Shown in pieces: positions 8,604-17,908 of a DNA stretch of 64,000 bases; position 1 is the first letter of the stretch, and the number at the start of each line of letters is the position of its first letter. Below the pieces are notes generated by a model, which was not told the origin of the DNA, made no database searches, and saw only the letters and a program-made list of their open reading frames with translations. The position numbers and the translations under genes were made by a program. The DNA is from Streptomyces qaidamensis (GTDB lineage Bacteria > Actinomycetota > Actinomycetes > Streptomycetales > Streptomycetaceae): the NCBI RefSeq assembly GCF_001611795.1, contig NZ_CP015098.1, positions 1,178,001-1,242,000 on the forward strand, written 5' to 3'.

Positions 8604-9828
8604 CCTCGCCGCCCGCGGCGGGACGGCGGTCCAGCGCGGCCAGGGCACGCTGGGCCACCGGATACGTGCGGACGATCTCGCCCAGCGACGTCGAGCCCTG
8701 CGTGATCTCCTTGAACGCCCTCCACGCCGGGCGCAAGCCCGTCAGCGCCCCGTGGAACAGGCCGGGACGGCGCTCGAACACCGTCAGCAGCCGCTTGCCG
8801 ACGCTCATCTCCACCCCGAGCCCGGCCTTGACGGCGAACGCGTAGTTGAGAGCCTGCCGGCGCGTGTCCACGGCGTCGTGCGCCTCGGCGATCCGCACCG
8901 CCCACTCCCCCGCGAGCCGGCCGGAACGCAGCGCGAAGGAGATGCCCTCACGGGTCCACGGCTCCAGCAGCCCCGCGGCGTCACCGCACACCAGCACCCG
9001 CCCGCGCGAGAGCGGCGAGTCGTCGGCGCGGCAGCGGGTCAGGTGCCCGGACGAGATGCTCGGTTCGAAGCCGGCGAGGCCGAGCCGCCCGATGAACTCC
9101 TCCAAGTACCGCTTGGTCGCGGCGCCTTCGCCGCGGGCCGAGATCACCCCGACCGTCAGGGTGTCGCCCTTGGGGAAGACCCAGCCGTAGCTGCCGGGCA
9201 TGGGGCCCCAGTCGATGAGCACCCGGCCCTTCCAGTCCTCGGCGACGGTCTCCGGCACCGGGATCTCCGCCTCCAGGCCGAGATCCACCTGACCGAGCTT
9301 GACCCCGACATGCGCCCCTATGCGGCTGGCACTGCCGTCCGCCCCGACGACGGCCCGCGCGAGCACGACGTCGCCACCCTGCAGGACCACGGCGACCGTG
9401 CGCCGGTCCGGCACCACCGAGCCGTGCTGCTCCACCCGCTGGACCGTGACGCCCGTGCGCAGCTCGGCGCCCGCCTTCTGCGCGTGCTCGACCAGCTGCT
9501 GGTCGAACTCGGACCGGTTGATCAGCCCGAACAGCATCTGCTTCGAGCGGCGCGTGCGCGTGAACCGGCCGTTGTTGGAGAACGTCACCGCGTACACCCG
9601 GTCCCTCAGCGGCAGCTCGAAGCCGGGCGGCAGGGCGTCGCGCGAGGGGCCGATGATGCCGCCGCCGCACGTCTTGTACCGCGGCAGTTCGGCCTTCTCC
9701 AGCAACAGCACGCGTCTGCCGGCGACTGCCGCCGCATAGGCGGCCGATGCGCCCGCGGGTCCCGCGCCCACCACGACGACGTCCCACACCTGCCGCACGT
9801 CGTCCGCCGAAGAGTTCTCGCTGCTCAC
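8587..9828 (-). CDS. Geranylgeranyl reductase family FAD-dependent oxidoreductase
   Basis: 413-aa flavoprotein. The N-terminal dinucleotide motif VVVGAGPAGASAAYAAA (about residues 19-35) is followed by the glutamate LLLEK. Further on are LPRYKTCGGGI, typical of the geranylgeranyl reductase group, and the second FAD motif VCGDAAGLLEPWTREGI (about residue 285). Members reduce isoprenoid side chains, such as those of menaquinone or archaeal-type lipids. The substrate here is inferred only at family level. It stands alone, with the convergent F420 enzyme overlapping its 3' end. Confidence 0.85.
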   Translation of the reverse strand: MSSENSSADDVRQVWDVVVVGAGPAGASAAYAAAVAGRRVLLLEKAELPRYKTCGGGIIGPSRDALPPGFELPLRDRVYAVTFSNNGRFTRTRRSKQMLFGLINRSEFDQQLVEHAQKAGAELRTGVTVQRVEQHGSVVPDRRTVAVVLQGGDVVLARAVVGADGSASRIGAHVGVKLGQVDLGLEAEIPVPETVAEDWKGRVLIDWGPMPGSYGWVFPKGDTLTVGVISARGEGAATKRYLEEFIGRLGLAGFEPSISSGHLTRCRADDSPLSRGRVLVCGDAAGLLEPWTREGISFALRSGRLAGEWAVRIAEAHDAVDTRRQALNYAFAVKAGLGVEMSVGKRLLTVFERRPGLFHGALTGLRPAWRAFKEITQGSTSLGEIVRTYPVAQRALAALDRRPAAGGEVSSPE

Positions 9829-10017
9829 GATGGTCTACTGCTCCCGATCAAGCCGCCTGCCGCTGTCTCCCGCATCCTACGGCGGCGGTCACCGCAGGCC
9901 GCTGTGGGAGGATCGGCGACGTGGGTGGCCCGTACACGGGCCGCGCCCACACCACACGATCACCGCGTACCGAGAAGTACGCATCCGTACAACGTCGCAC
10001 CCACGAGGAGCGTGCCC

Positions 10018-11373
10018 ATGTCGTCGAATCCGGTCGCCGAGACCGTCGCCTCGCTGATGCCCAGGGCGAAGGAAGAGCTCACCGAACTGGTGGCCTTCCG
10101 GTCGGTGGCGGACTTCGACCAGTTCCCGAAGAGCGAGAGCGAGGGCGCAGCCCGCTGGGTCGCGGACGCGCTCACCGCCGAGGGCTTCCAGGACGTGGCC
10201 CTGCTCGACACCCCCGACGGCACGCAGTCGGTCTACGGCTACCTGCCCGGCCCGGCCGGCGCGAAGACCGTCCTGCTCTACGCCCACTACGACGTGCAGC
10301 CGCCGCTGGACGAGGCCGCCTGGACGACGCCGCCGTTCGAGCTGACCGAGCGGGACGGGCGCTGGTACGGGCGCGGGGCCGCCGACTGCAAGGGCGGTCT
10401 GATCATGCACCTGCTGGCGCTGCGCGCGCTCAAGGCGAACGGCGGGATCCCCGTCGGCGTCAAGGTGATCGCCGAGGGCTCCGAGGAGATGGGCACGGGC
10501 GGTCTGGAGCGGTACGCCGAGGCCCGCCCTGAGCTGCTCGCGGCGGACACGATCGTCATCGGCGACGCGGGCAACTTCCGCGCCGGTCTGCCGACGGTGA
10601 CCTCCACCCTGCGCGGTATGACCCTCGTCCGCGTACGGATCGACACGCTCGCGGGCAACCTGCACTCGGGCCAGTTCGGCGGCGCCGCGCCCGACGCGCT
10701 GGCCGCGCTGATCCGGGTCCTGGACTCGCTGCGCGCCGAGGACGGCTCGACGACCGTCGAGGGGCTTTCCGGGGGCGCTGCCTGGGAGGGGCTGGAGTAC
10801 GAGGAGGAGCAGTTCCGGCAGGACGCCAAGGTGCTCGACGGTGTGGAGCTGATCGGGTCCGGTACGGTCGCCGACCGCATCTGGGCGCGCCCGGCCGTCA
10901 CGGTCATCGGCATCGACTGCCCGCCGGTCGTCGGGGCCACCCCGTCCGTGCAGGCGAGTGCCCGGGCACTGGTCAGTCTGCGGGTGCCGCCGGGGGTGGA
11001 CGCGGGCGAGGCGACCAAGCTGCTCCAGGCGCACCTGGAGGCGAACACGCCGTGGGGTGCGCGGCTGAGCACCGAGCAGATCGGTGAGGGCCAGGCGTTC
11101 CGCGCCGACACCGGCAGCCCGGCGTACCAGGCCATGGCGACGGCGATGGCCGTCGCCTACCCGGGCCAGGAGATGCAGTACGCGGGGCAGGGCGGTTCCA
11201 TTCCGCTGTGCAACACGCTGGCCGCCCTCTACCCGCGTGCGGAGATCCTGCTCATCGGGCTGAGCGAGCCGGAGGCGCAGATCCACGCGGTGAACGAGAG
11301 CGTGTCCCCCGACGAGCTGGAGCGGCTGTCGGTGGCGGAGGCGCTGTTCCTGCGCAACTACGCGGCCGGCTGA
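10018..11373 (+). CDS. M20/M25/M40 family dipeptidase
   Basis: 451-aa zinc peptidase. Metal and catalytic residues are visible: the histidine of LLYAHYDVQP (about residue 88), the aspartate of GRGAADCKGG (about 121), the adjacent glutamates of EGSEEMGTGG (about 157) and a C-terminal histidine in AQIHAVNES (about 423). The dimerisation domain lies in between. It is likely a cytoplasmic dipeptidase acting on imported peptides. That fits the oligopeptide ABC importer just downstream on the other strand. The ATG at 10018 is preceded by GAGGAG. A terminator hairpin follows. Confidence 0.9.
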   Translation: MSSNPVAETVASLMPRAKEELTELVAFRSVADFDQFPKSESEGAARWVADALTAEGFQDVALLDTPDGTQSVYGYLPGPAGAKTVLLYAHYDVQPPLDEAAWTTPPFELTERDGRWYGRGAADCKGGLIMHLLALRALKANGGIPVGVKVIAEGSEEMGTGGLERYAEARPELLAADTIVIGDAGNFRAGLPTVTSTLRGMTLVRVRIDTLAGNLHSGQFGGAAPDALAALIRVLDSLRAEDGSTTVEGLSGGAAWEGLEYEEEQFRQDAKVLDGVELIGSGTVADRIWARPAVTVIGIDCPPVVGATPSVQASARALVSLRVPPGVDAGEATKLLQAHLEANTPWGARLSTEQIGEGQAFRADTGSPAYQAMATAMAVAYPGQEMQYAGQGGSIPLCNTLAALYPRAEILLIGLSEPEAQIHAVNESVSPDELERLSVAEALFLRNYAAG

Positions 11374-11394
11374 CCGCTCCGCCCTCGCCGGAAA

Positions 11395-11418
11395 GGCCCT
11401 CGTCCTCGGACGGGGGCC
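11395..11418. terminator. Terminator after the M20 dipeptidase
   Basis: A 10-bp stem GGCCCTCGTC / GACGGGGGCC (one G-T pair) with loop CTCG, followed by TTCT on the + strand and TTTCC on the other. It sits between the dipeptidase and the convergent ABC operon and could serve both. Confidence 0.65.
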
Positions 11419-11492
11419 CTTCTCCGCGGACGGCACGCTGATGCCCGGGGTGTCCGACCTGGACGCACCCAGGCCCTCGCCCGCACCGGCGG

Positions 11493-12590
11493 CTAGCCGA
11501 GCGCCGGGTCCAGGACGATGTCCTCCTCGCGCGCCGCGACCGTGGGCTCCTCGGGGAAGTGGCAGGCGGTGAGATGGCCCGTGGGGCTGCCCTCGGCCCG
11601 GGCCAGGGGCGGTTCCTCGGTGGCGCACCTGTCCTGGGCCTTCCAGCAGCGGGTGCGGAAGCGGCAGCCGGAGGGCGGGTCGATGGGGGACGGCACGTCC
11701 CCGGCCAGCCGGATGCGTTCGCGCCGCTTCACGGCGTCCGGGTCGGCCTCGGGTACGGCGGACAGCAGCGCGTGCGTGTAGGGGTGCCGTGGCCGGGTGT
11801 AGAGCGACTCCCGTCCGGCGACCTCCACGATCTTGCCGAGGTACATCACGGCGACCCGCTCGGAGAAGTGCCGTACCACGGCAAGGTCATGTGCGATGAA
11901 GACGAAGGCGATGCCGAACTCCCGCTGGAGGTCCTGGAGCAGGTTGACGACCTGCGCCTGGATGGAGACGTCCAGCGCCGACACCGGCTCGTCGGCCACG
12001 ATCAGCTTCGGCCGCAGGGCGAGGGCGCGGGCGATGCCGATGCGCTGGCGCTGGCCGCCGGAGAACTCGTTCGGATAGCGGTTGTAGTGCTCGGGGTTGA
12101 GGCCCACCGTCTCCAGCAGTTCCTGGGCGCGCTTCTTGTGCCCCTGGGGCGGGTTGATGCCGTTGAGCCGCATCGGCGTCTCGATGATGGTGCCGACGGT
12201 GTGCCGGGGGTTCAGCGACGAGTACGGGTCCTGGAAGATCATCTGGAGGTTGCGCCGGGCCTCCTGCATCCGCCCGGGCGACCGGTGCGTGATGTCCTCG
12301 CCGTCGAACACGACGGAGCCGCCGGTCGGTTCGAGCAGCCGGGTGATCAGCCGGCCCGTGGTCGACTTGCCGCAGCCGGACTCGCCGACCAGGCCCAGCG
12401 ACTCACCGGGCCCGACCGAGAAGTCGATGCCGTCGACGGCCCGCACGGCCCCGACCTGACGCTGGAAGATGATGCCCTGCCGGATGGGGAAGTGCTTCTG
12501 CAGACCGCGCACCTCCAGCAGATTCTCGCCGGTGTTCTCGGCGGCAGGGCGGTCGGTGCTCTGCCCGGTGCGGGGCTCGGTGGTGCTCAC
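11493..12590 (-). CDS. Oligopeptide ABC importer ATPase, DppF/OppF type
   Basis: 365-aa cytoplasmic ATPase, last gene of the peptide-importer operon. It has Walker [10 protein letters not shown] (about residue 75), Q-loop [14 protein letters not shown], signature [15 protein letters not shown], Walker [13 protein letters not shown] and the H-loop HDLAVVRH. The C-terminal oligopeptide-transporter extension contains a cysteine cluster ([14 protein letters not shown], then CHF) typical of Opp/Dpp ATPases, where an Fe-S site has been proposed. The GTG at 12590 has AAAGGGA upstream. The gap from the DppD-type gene is 26 bases. Confidence 0.92.
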   Translation of the reverse strand: MSTTEPRTGQSTDRPAAENTGENLLEVRGLQKHFPIRQGIIFQRQVGAVRAVDGIDFSVGPGESLGLVGESGCGKSTTGRLITRLLEPTGGSVVFDGEDITHRSPGRMQEARRNLQMIFQDPYSSLNPRHTVGTIIETPMRLNGINPPQGHKKRAQELLETVGLNPEHYNRYPNEFSGGQRQRIGIARALALRPKLIVADEPVSALDVSIQAQVVNLLQDLQREFGIAFVFIAHDLAVVRHFSERVAVMYLGKIVEVAGRESLYTRPRHPYTHALLSAVPEADPDAVKRRERIRLAGDVPSPIDPPSGCRFRTRCWKAQDRCATEEPPLARAEGSPTGHLTACHFPEEPTVAAREEDIVLDPALG

Positions 12591-12616
12591 GGCATGTTCC
12601 CTTTCGTCCGCCGCCG

Positions 12617-13717
12617 TCACTGCGCGGCCCGTGCGGCTGCGGCGCCCCGGTCGTCCGGACCGTCCCCGCCGCGGATCTCCTGCTTGGCGTCGTCGCTGAG
12701 ATGGCACGCGGCGAGGTGCCGATCGCTGCCGGGGACGACTCGCAGCTCGGGCCGCTCGGCCGTGCAACGGCCCTGATGCACCCAGCCCTTGTAGGCGCAG
12801 CGGGGGTGGAAGGCGCAGCCGTCCGGCAGGTTGATCAGGCTCGGCGGGGTGCCGGGGATCGGGTTGAGCCGTTCGCCGACGTCGCCGCTGAGGTGCGGCA
12901 TCGACTGCAACAGGCCCCAGGTGTAGGGGTGCTGGGGGTCCTTGAGGACGTCGCGGGTCGTGCCGTACTCGATGCGGCGGCCGCCGTACATCACCAGGAT
13001 GTCGTCGGCGACGTCGGCGACCACCCCGAGGTCGTGCGTGATGATGACGACGGCGGAGCCGAACTCCTCCTGGAGGTCGCGGATCAGGTCCAGGATCTGC
13101 GCCTGGACGGTGACGTCCAGGGCGGTGGTGGGCTCGTCGGCGATGAGCAGCTCCGGGTCGCACACCAGCGACATGGCGATCATGGCGCGTTGGCGCATGC
13201 CTCCGGAGAACTGGTGCGGGTAGTCCCCGGCCCGGCGCTCGGGCTGCGGGATGCCGACGCGCTTCAGCATCTCCACCGCGCGGTCCCTGGCCTCTTTCCT
13301 GGAGGCCTTGTGGTGCACCCGGTAGGCCTCGGCGATCTGCGAGCCGACGGTGAAGAAGGGGTGCAGCGCGGAGAGCGGGTCCTGGAAGATCATGGAGACC
13401 GTGCGACCGCGCAGGGCGCGCATCTGGGCCTCGGGCAGGGCGACGAGTTCCCTGCCCTCCAGCCAGATCTCGCCGCTGACCTGGGCGCGGGTGCCCTTGT
13501 GCAGTCCGAGCAGGGCCAGTGAGGTCACCGACTTGCCGGAGCCGGACTCGCCGACGATGCCGAGGGTCCTGCCCTTCTCCAGGGTGAAGGAGACGCCGTC
13601 GACGGACCTGACGAGGCCGTCCTCGGTCGGGAAGTGCACCTTCAGGTCGCGTACGTCGAGGAAGGGTGCGGGCGCGGGTGCGACGTCCGCGGGCTGCGGT
13701 GAGGTCTGAACGGACAC
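12617..13717 (-). CDS. Oligopeptide ABC importer ATPase, DppD/OppD type
   Basis: 366-aa ATPase partner of the preceding protein. It has Walker [11 protein letters not shown]-loop [13 protein letters not shown], signature [15 protein letters not shown], Walker [13 protein letters not shown] and the H-loop [10 protein letters not shown]. The C-terminal extension again carries cysteines ([22 protein letters not shown]). The GTG at 13717 has TAGGA about 9 bases upstream; the frame is open much further but without family similarity. The gap to the upstream permease gene is 26 bases, so it is part of one operon. Confidence 0.92.
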   Translation of the reverse strand: MSVQTSPQPADVAPAPAPFLDVRDLKVHFPTEDGLVRSVDGVSFTLEKGRTLGIVGESGSGKSVTSLALLGLHKGTRAQVSGEIWLEGRELVALPEAQMRALRGRTVSMIFQDPLSALHPFFTVGSQIAEAYRVHHKASRKEARDRAVEMLKRVGIPQPERRAGDYPHQFSGGMRQRAMIAMSLVCDPELLIADEPTTALDVTVQAQILDLIRDLQEEFGSAVVIITHDLGVVADVADDILVMYGGRRIEYGTTRDVLKDPQHPYTWGLLQSMPHLSGDVGERLNPIPGTPPSLINLPDGCAFHPRCAYKGWVHQGRCTAERPELRVVPGSDRHLAACHLSDDAKQEIRGGDGPDDRGAAAARAAQ

Positions 13718-13743
13718 GGGTGTTCCTAAGGACGAAGAAGGGC

Positions 13744-14736
13744 TCAGGCGAGGCGCACGCGCGGGTCGACGAGGCCGTACACGAGGTCGACGACGACGTT
13801 GGCGAGGACGACGAACGTCGCGGCGAAGAGCGTGGTGCCGAGGATGACCGGCAGGTCGGAGTTCTGCACGGAGTCGACCGCGAGCTTGCCGATGCCGTTG
13901 ATGCCGAACACCGACTCGGTGATGACCGCGGAGCCGCCGATCAGGGAGCCGACGTCCATGCCGAAGATGGTGATGATGGGGGTGATGGCGGCCCGCAGGC
14001 CGTGTTTGAGGACGACGGTGGCGGCCGGCAGGCCCTTGGCGCGGGCGGTGCGCATGTAGTCCTCGGCGAAGACCTCCAGCATGGAGGAGCGGGTGAGCCG
14101 GGTGTACATCGCGAGGTAGACGATGACGAGGGTGGTCCACGGCAGGATCAGGCCCTTGAACCAGCCGGCCGGGTCCTCGGTGATCGAGGTGTAGCCGGAG
14201 GTCGGCAGGATCTGGAACTTGTCGACGAAGAGGTACAGCAGGAGCAGACCGATGAAGTAGATCTGCACCGACACGCCGAACAGGGCGAGTCCCACCGCCG
14301 CCTTGTCGGCGGCCCTGCCCCGGCGCACCGCGGCGACGGTGCCGAGGCCGACGCCCAGGGCCAGGAAGGCCACCGCGGCGCCGAGACCGAGGGAGAGGTC
14401 CGCCGGGAAGTCGGACAGGAGGGTGGTCAGGACGGGGGTGTCGGTCTGGAAGGAGACGCCGAGACAGGGCGCGCCGCAGTGGATGCGCACGCTCTGGTCA
14501 CCGAAGTCACGGCCGGCGAACAGTCCCTTGAGGAACTCCCAGTACTGGGTCAGGTAGCTCTGGTCCAGGCCCAGCGAGTGCTTGATCTCCGCGAGGCGCG
14601 AGGGCGAGCAGGTCTTTCCGCAGGCCAGGAGTGCGGGGTCGGACGGCAGCGCGAAGAAGATGAAGAAGGTGATCGTGGTGATCACCAGCATGATCAGGGC
14701 CGCTGCCAGCAGGCGTCTGATGAGGTAACGAAACAT
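13744..14736 (-). CDS. Oligopeptide ABC importer permease, DppB/OppB type
   Basis: 330-aa inner-membrane permease with six predicted helices. The N-terminus [19 protein letters not shown] is the classic DppB/OppB start, and the EAA-type loop lies around [19 protein letters not shown] (about residue 222). An extracytoplasmic insert with cysteines ([20 protein letters not shown] and HCGAPCLG, about residues 36-105) is unusual and may be disulphide-linked. It lies between the binding-protein gene and the ATPase genes, with a hairpin at 14767-14794 upstream. Confidence 0.92.
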   Translation of the reverse strand: MFRYLIRRLLAAALIMLVITTITFFIFFALPSDPALLACGKTCSPSRLAEIKHSLGLDQSYLTQYWEFLKGLFAGRDFGDQSVRIHCGAPCLGVSFQTDTPVLTTLLSDFPADLSLGLGAAVAFLALGVGLGTVAAVRRGRAADKAAVGLALFGVSVQIYFIGLLLLYLFVDKFQILPTSGYTSITEDPAGWFKGLILPWTTLVIVYLAMYTRLTRSSMLEVFAEDYMRTARAKGLPAATVVLKHGLRAAITPIITIFGMDVGSLIGGSAVITESVFGINGIGKLAVDSVQNSDLPVILGTTLFAATFVVLANVVVDLVYGLVDPRVRLA

Positions 14737-14766
14737 GGGGTGCCGGGACCTGACGTGAGTGGGATA

Positions 14767-14794
14767 CCCGCCGGCGGCCGGGGCCGCCGGCGGG
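14767..14794 (-). terminator. Intercistronic hairpin after the binding-protein gene
   Basis: CCCGCCGGCGGCC and GGCCGCCGGCGGG form a 13-bp GC stem with a very short loop in the 74-base gap between the binding-protein stop (14811) and the permease start (14736). No U-run follows. It may protect the upstream mRNA from decay or partly terminate, giving more binding protein than transporter. Confidence 0.5.
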
Positions 14795-14810
14795 GTCTAG
14801 AGGAGGGGCG

Positions 14811-16487
14811 TCAGTGCTTGACGTAGACGTGCACCAGGCTCGGCTCGGCCAGGATCGTGTCGGGGATGACCCCGCCGACCTTGGAGCCGGACATGTCGCT
14901 GAAGTTCATGTACGTCAGCGGGACCACGGCGGCGTCCTTGAGGATCTGCTGGTCCATCTGCCCATAGGCGGCATTCCGCTGCTTGACGTCCGTCATCTTG
15001 GCGGCCTTGTCGATGAGCGCGTTGACCTTCGGGTCGTTCAGATAGGACAGGTCCTGGTTGGCCTGCGGGTTCTTCTTGATGAGCCGGCCGTCGAAGAGGG
15101 TGGGCAGCACGGTGGAGGCGTTGGGCCAGTCGGCGATCCAGTCGCCCCAGGTCAGGTCGTACTGGTTCTTCGTGTTGTTGACGGTGCTGAAGTAGCTCGA
15201 CGCGTCGATCGGGGAGATGTTGACGTGGATCCCGATGCGCTCCAGCGCGTTCTTCACCGCGTCGGCGAAGTGCTCGTGGGTGGGGGTGTTCTCCACCGCG
15301 ATCGACATCGTCGGCTTCGGGTTGCCCGCCTGCTTCATCAGCTCCTTGGCCTTGGCCAGGTTGCCCGCCGGGTTGGCGCTGTACAGGTTGAACTTCTTGT
15401 AGCCGCCGATGCCGGGGCTCAGCATGGTGGTGGCGTAGTCGCCGTACGCGGAGCCGCCGAAGGCGCCGCGGACCGTGGTCTTGTCGACGGCGTACTCGAT
15501 CGCCTGACGGACCTTCAGGTTCTTGACGCGGGTGGTGTTGATGGCGAGGTAGTTGATACCGGGGGCGGGGATCTTGTAGTAACGGCTCTTCAGTGAGGGG
15601 TCGTTGGCCAACTGAGCCAGGTCCGAGCCCGCGATCGGCCACTGCTGGATCGACGTCTGGGCGGTGCCCGCGTCGGCCTTGATCTGCTGGTCGATGGCCG
15701 ACTCGTCCTGGCCGAACTTGACGTCCATCCCGTCGACGTTCTGCTGCCGGATGAGGTCGGTCGACTGGGACCAGTACTTGTTCCGGGTGAGGACGAGTTC
15801 CTTGTTCTTCGTGTACGACTTGATCATGTACGGGCCGTCGGACCACACCTTGGTGTCGTACGTCGAGCCGGTGTCATGGGCCTTGGGAACGGCGGACCAG
15901 CCGGGCATCGCGGTGGTCTCGTTGAAGTCGGCCACCGGCTGGTTCAGGTGGAAGACGATGGTGTACTTGTCCGGCGTCTGGATGGAGGCCAGCTGCTTGC
16001 CCTTGTAGGGGCCCTTGTAGTCGGAGCCGCCGACGAGCCACTGGGCCGCGTAGGGCGGGCCTCCGTTGATGTCGGAGGAGAAGAACCGCTCCACGCCGTA
16101 CTTCACGTCCGGCGCGGTGACCTCCGTGCCGTCCTGGTACTTCACTCCGTGCCGCAGGTGGAAGGTCCACACCGTGGCGTCCTTGGACTGCGTTCCCGTG
16201 TCGGTCGCGAGGTCGCCGACCAGCTTCGGGGCCGATCCCGTCTCGTCCCAGCCGGTGAGGGTGCGGACGATCTCCTCGTCCATGCTCGAACCCTCGGTCG
16301 TGTAGACGCGTTGCGGGTCGAGGTGGTCGAAGTCCGCCTTGTCGAGGATGGTCAGCGTGCCGCCCTTGCCGGGGGCGCCGCCGGCGCTGCTGCCGGAGGA
16401 CCCTCCGCATGCGGTGGCCCCCAGGGCGATCATCACGGCTGAGGCCGTGAGAGCGACCGTGCGCGATCTGCGCGTGCTGCGCGTCAT
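14811..16487 (-). CDS. Peptide ABC importer substrate-binding lipoprotein (SBP_bac_5)
   Basis: 558-aa secreted lipoprotein. A basic N-terminus and hydrophobic segment end in the lipobox LGATAC (cysteine at about residue 27), followed by a Gly/Ser linker. The mature part matches family-5 peptide-binding proteins (HLDPQRVYTTEGSSMDEEIVR, WTFHLRHGVKYQDG, VRQAIEYAVDK). It captures oligopeptides outside the membrane for the flanking permeases. It lies 81 bases after the first permease gene and is followed by a stabilising or attenuating hairpin. Confidence 0.92.
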   Translation of the reverse strand: MTRSTRRSRTVALTASAVMIALGATACGGSSGSSAGGAPGKGGTLTILDKADFDHLDPQRVYTTEGSSMDEEIVRTLTGWDETGSAPKLVGDLATDTGTQSKDATVWTFHLRHGVKYQDGTEVTAPDVKYGVERFFSSDINGGPPYAAQWLVGGSDYKGPYKGKQLASIQTPDKYTIVFHLNQPVADFNETTAMPGWSAVPKAHDTGSTYDTKVWSDGPYMIKSYTKNKELVLTRNKYWSQSTDLIRQQNVDGMDVKFGQDESAIDQQIKADAGTAQTSIQQWPIAGSDLAQLANDPSLKSRYYKIPAPGINYLAINTTRVKNLKVRQAIEYAVDKTTVRGAFGGSAYGDYATTMLSPGIGGYKKFNLYSANPAGNLAKAKELMKQAGNPKPTMSIAVENTPTHEHFADAVKNALERIGIHVNISPIDASSYFSTVNNTKNQYDLTWGDWIADWPNASTVLPTLFDGRLIKKNPQANQDLSYLNDPKVNALIDKAAKMTDVKQRNAAYGQMDQQILKDAAVVPLTYMNFSDMSGSKVGGVIPDTILAEPSLVHVYVKH

Positions 16488-16568
16488 TGAGGAAACTCCG
16501 TTTCTTGCTACGGGCTCGGCGGCCGTTCGTGGGGCCGCCTGGCCGATACTCGGGGGGGGTGGCTCGGG

Positions 16569-17600
16569 TCAGCCGCGTCGGGCGCGGGGGTCCAGGGCGT
16601 CCCGGACGCCGTCCCCCAGGAGGTTGAGCGCCAGGACCAGGACGAGGAGCAGGACGCCGGGCACGAAGAGGTACATCGGGTCCTGCAGGAAGAACTGGGA
16701 GGCGTCCGACAGCAGGGCACCCCAGTCGGGGTTGGGCGGGATGACGCCGACGCCCAGGTAGGACAGGGCCGCCTCGGTGGTGATGTTCTGCGGGACGGCG
16801 AGCGCGAAGGAGATGAGGATCGGCGCCCACAGGTTGGGCAGCAGCTGCCGGAAGAGGATGTGCCGGCGGCCGGCGCTCATCAGGCGCGCTGCGTCGACGA
16901 ACTCCCGCTCGCGCAGGGACAGTACCTGTCCGCGCACCAGACGGGCGGTGTACGCCCAGGCGAAGACGGCGATGTTGAGGACCAGGACGAGCAGCCGGAG
17001 GTTCTCGTCGGTGCCGCCGTGGCTGTTGGTCTGCAGCGCGTTCTGGATCACCGGGGTGAGCGCGATGATGAACAGCAGCTGCGGGAAGGCCAGCATCACG
17101 TCCATGATCCGCGAGAGCAGGGAGTCGACCCAGCCGCCGAAGTAGCCGGCGGCGAGCCCGGCGACGACACCGACCGCGGTGGACAGCACGGCCGAGGCGA
17201 AACCCACGTAGAGGGAGGTGCGCAGGCCGTAGACGATGCGGGCGAACAGGTCGTAGCCGGTGCCCGGTTCCACGCCGAGCAGGTGCTGGGCGCTGACGCC
17301 GCCCAGCGATCCGTAGGGGAAGTTGCCCGTGTCGGGATTGATCGCCTTGTTGTCGGGGGTGATCGGCCCCCAGCCGGTCAGTGCGGTGAGCACGGGCGCG
17401 AGGAGCGCGGTCGCGATGAACAGGAGGGTGATCGCCAGGGCGGCCGTGGTGACCTTGTCCCGCCTGATCCGCCGCCAGGCCATCCGGGCCGGTGAGCGGC
17501 CGGCGACAACCGTGCCGCCGGGTCTGGAGTCCTGCGTCGACGGCTCGGTCAGCAGTGTGGTGCCGCCGCCGGTGTCGACCGGCTGGTGTTGCGTGGTCAT
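16569..17600 (-). CDS. Oligopeptide ABC importer permease, DppC/OppC type
   Basis: 343-aa permease and the promoter-proximal gene of the operon. A cytoplasmic N-terminal region of about 50 residues precedes six predicted helices. The EAA loop is EFVDAARLMSAGRRHILFRQLLPN (about residues 215-238), and the C-terminus NLLGDGVRDALDPRARRG is the standard DppC ending. The ATG at 17600 is preferred to an upstream start at 17687. The operon order (C-type permease, binding protein, B-type permease, D, F) resembles the bldK arrangement of Streptomyces rather than the enteric dppABCDF order. Confidence 0.9.
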   Translation of the reverse strand: MTTQHQPVDTGGGTTLLTEPSTQDSRPGGTVVAGRSPARMAWRRIRRDKVTTAALAITLLFIATALLAPVLTALTGWGPITPDNKAINPDTGNFPYGSLGGVSAQHLLGVEPGTGYDLFARIVYGLRTSLYVGFASAVLSTAVGVVAGLAAGYFGGWVDSLLSRIMDVMLAFPQLLFIIALTPVIQNALQTNSHGGTDENLRLLVLVLNIAVFAWAYTARLVRGQVLSLREREFVDAARLMSAGRRHILFRQLLPNLWAPILISFALAVPQNITTEAALSYLGVGVIPPNPDWGALLSDASQFFLQDPMYLFVPGVLLLVLVLALNLLGDGVRDALDPRARRG

Positions 17601-17883
17601 CGTACGGACATCCCGGATCTGCCCCTGGGGCAAGGAAATTGGGTGGCGGTCGTTGCTTCCGCCGTGAGACTCTGCGGACTTTCGCAATGGCGTGCGAGTC
17701 CGGTCAAGCCGCGCAGGGGCGAGAAAAGGGATTGTTTGCGGTCATGGAAAAGTGTTGACGAGACCGGGGAACGTGATTACCCGCCGCGTGAATGTTTGCG
17801 GGAGATTCCTTGGGCAGTGATTGGCCGTGACTCCTGCGTTGTTTCCTTTTGCTTTTCCCTCGGAATCCCCCGTGCCGGGTAAA
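17601..17883. other. Promoter region of the peptide-importer operon, relatively AT-rich
   Basis: This non-coding stretch is visibly richer in A/T than its surroundings. A minus-strand TTGACC (17702-17707) could be a -35 element, but no convincing -10 follows at 16-18 bp, so I do not assign a promoter. No repeat or RNA structure stands out. Confidence 0.4.
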
Positions 17884-17904
17884 GGGCCGGGGCAAGGCCG
17901 GCCC
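17884..17904 (-). terminator. Terminator after the TmrB-Nudix fusion gene
   Basis: GGGCCGG-GGCAAGG-CCGGCCC is a perfect 7-bp stem with a 7-base loop directly downstream (minus strand) of the stop at 17909, followed by TTTACCC. Confidence 0.55.
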
Positions 17905-17908
17905 GGCG

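Noticed and set aside
9889..11628. 579-codon minus-strand frame opposite the M20 dipeptidase
   Set aside because: The plus strand has all M20 catalytic residues; the minus frame is Arg/Gly-rich without any recognisable fold.
11493..17600. Naming the peptide importer as bldK itself
   Set aside because: Gene order matches, but sequence alone without comparison cannot separate it from other peptide importers of the same layout.
17702..17707. TTGACC as the -35 of the peptide-importer promoter
   Set aside because: No acceptable -10 lies 16-18 bp downstream on the minus strand.
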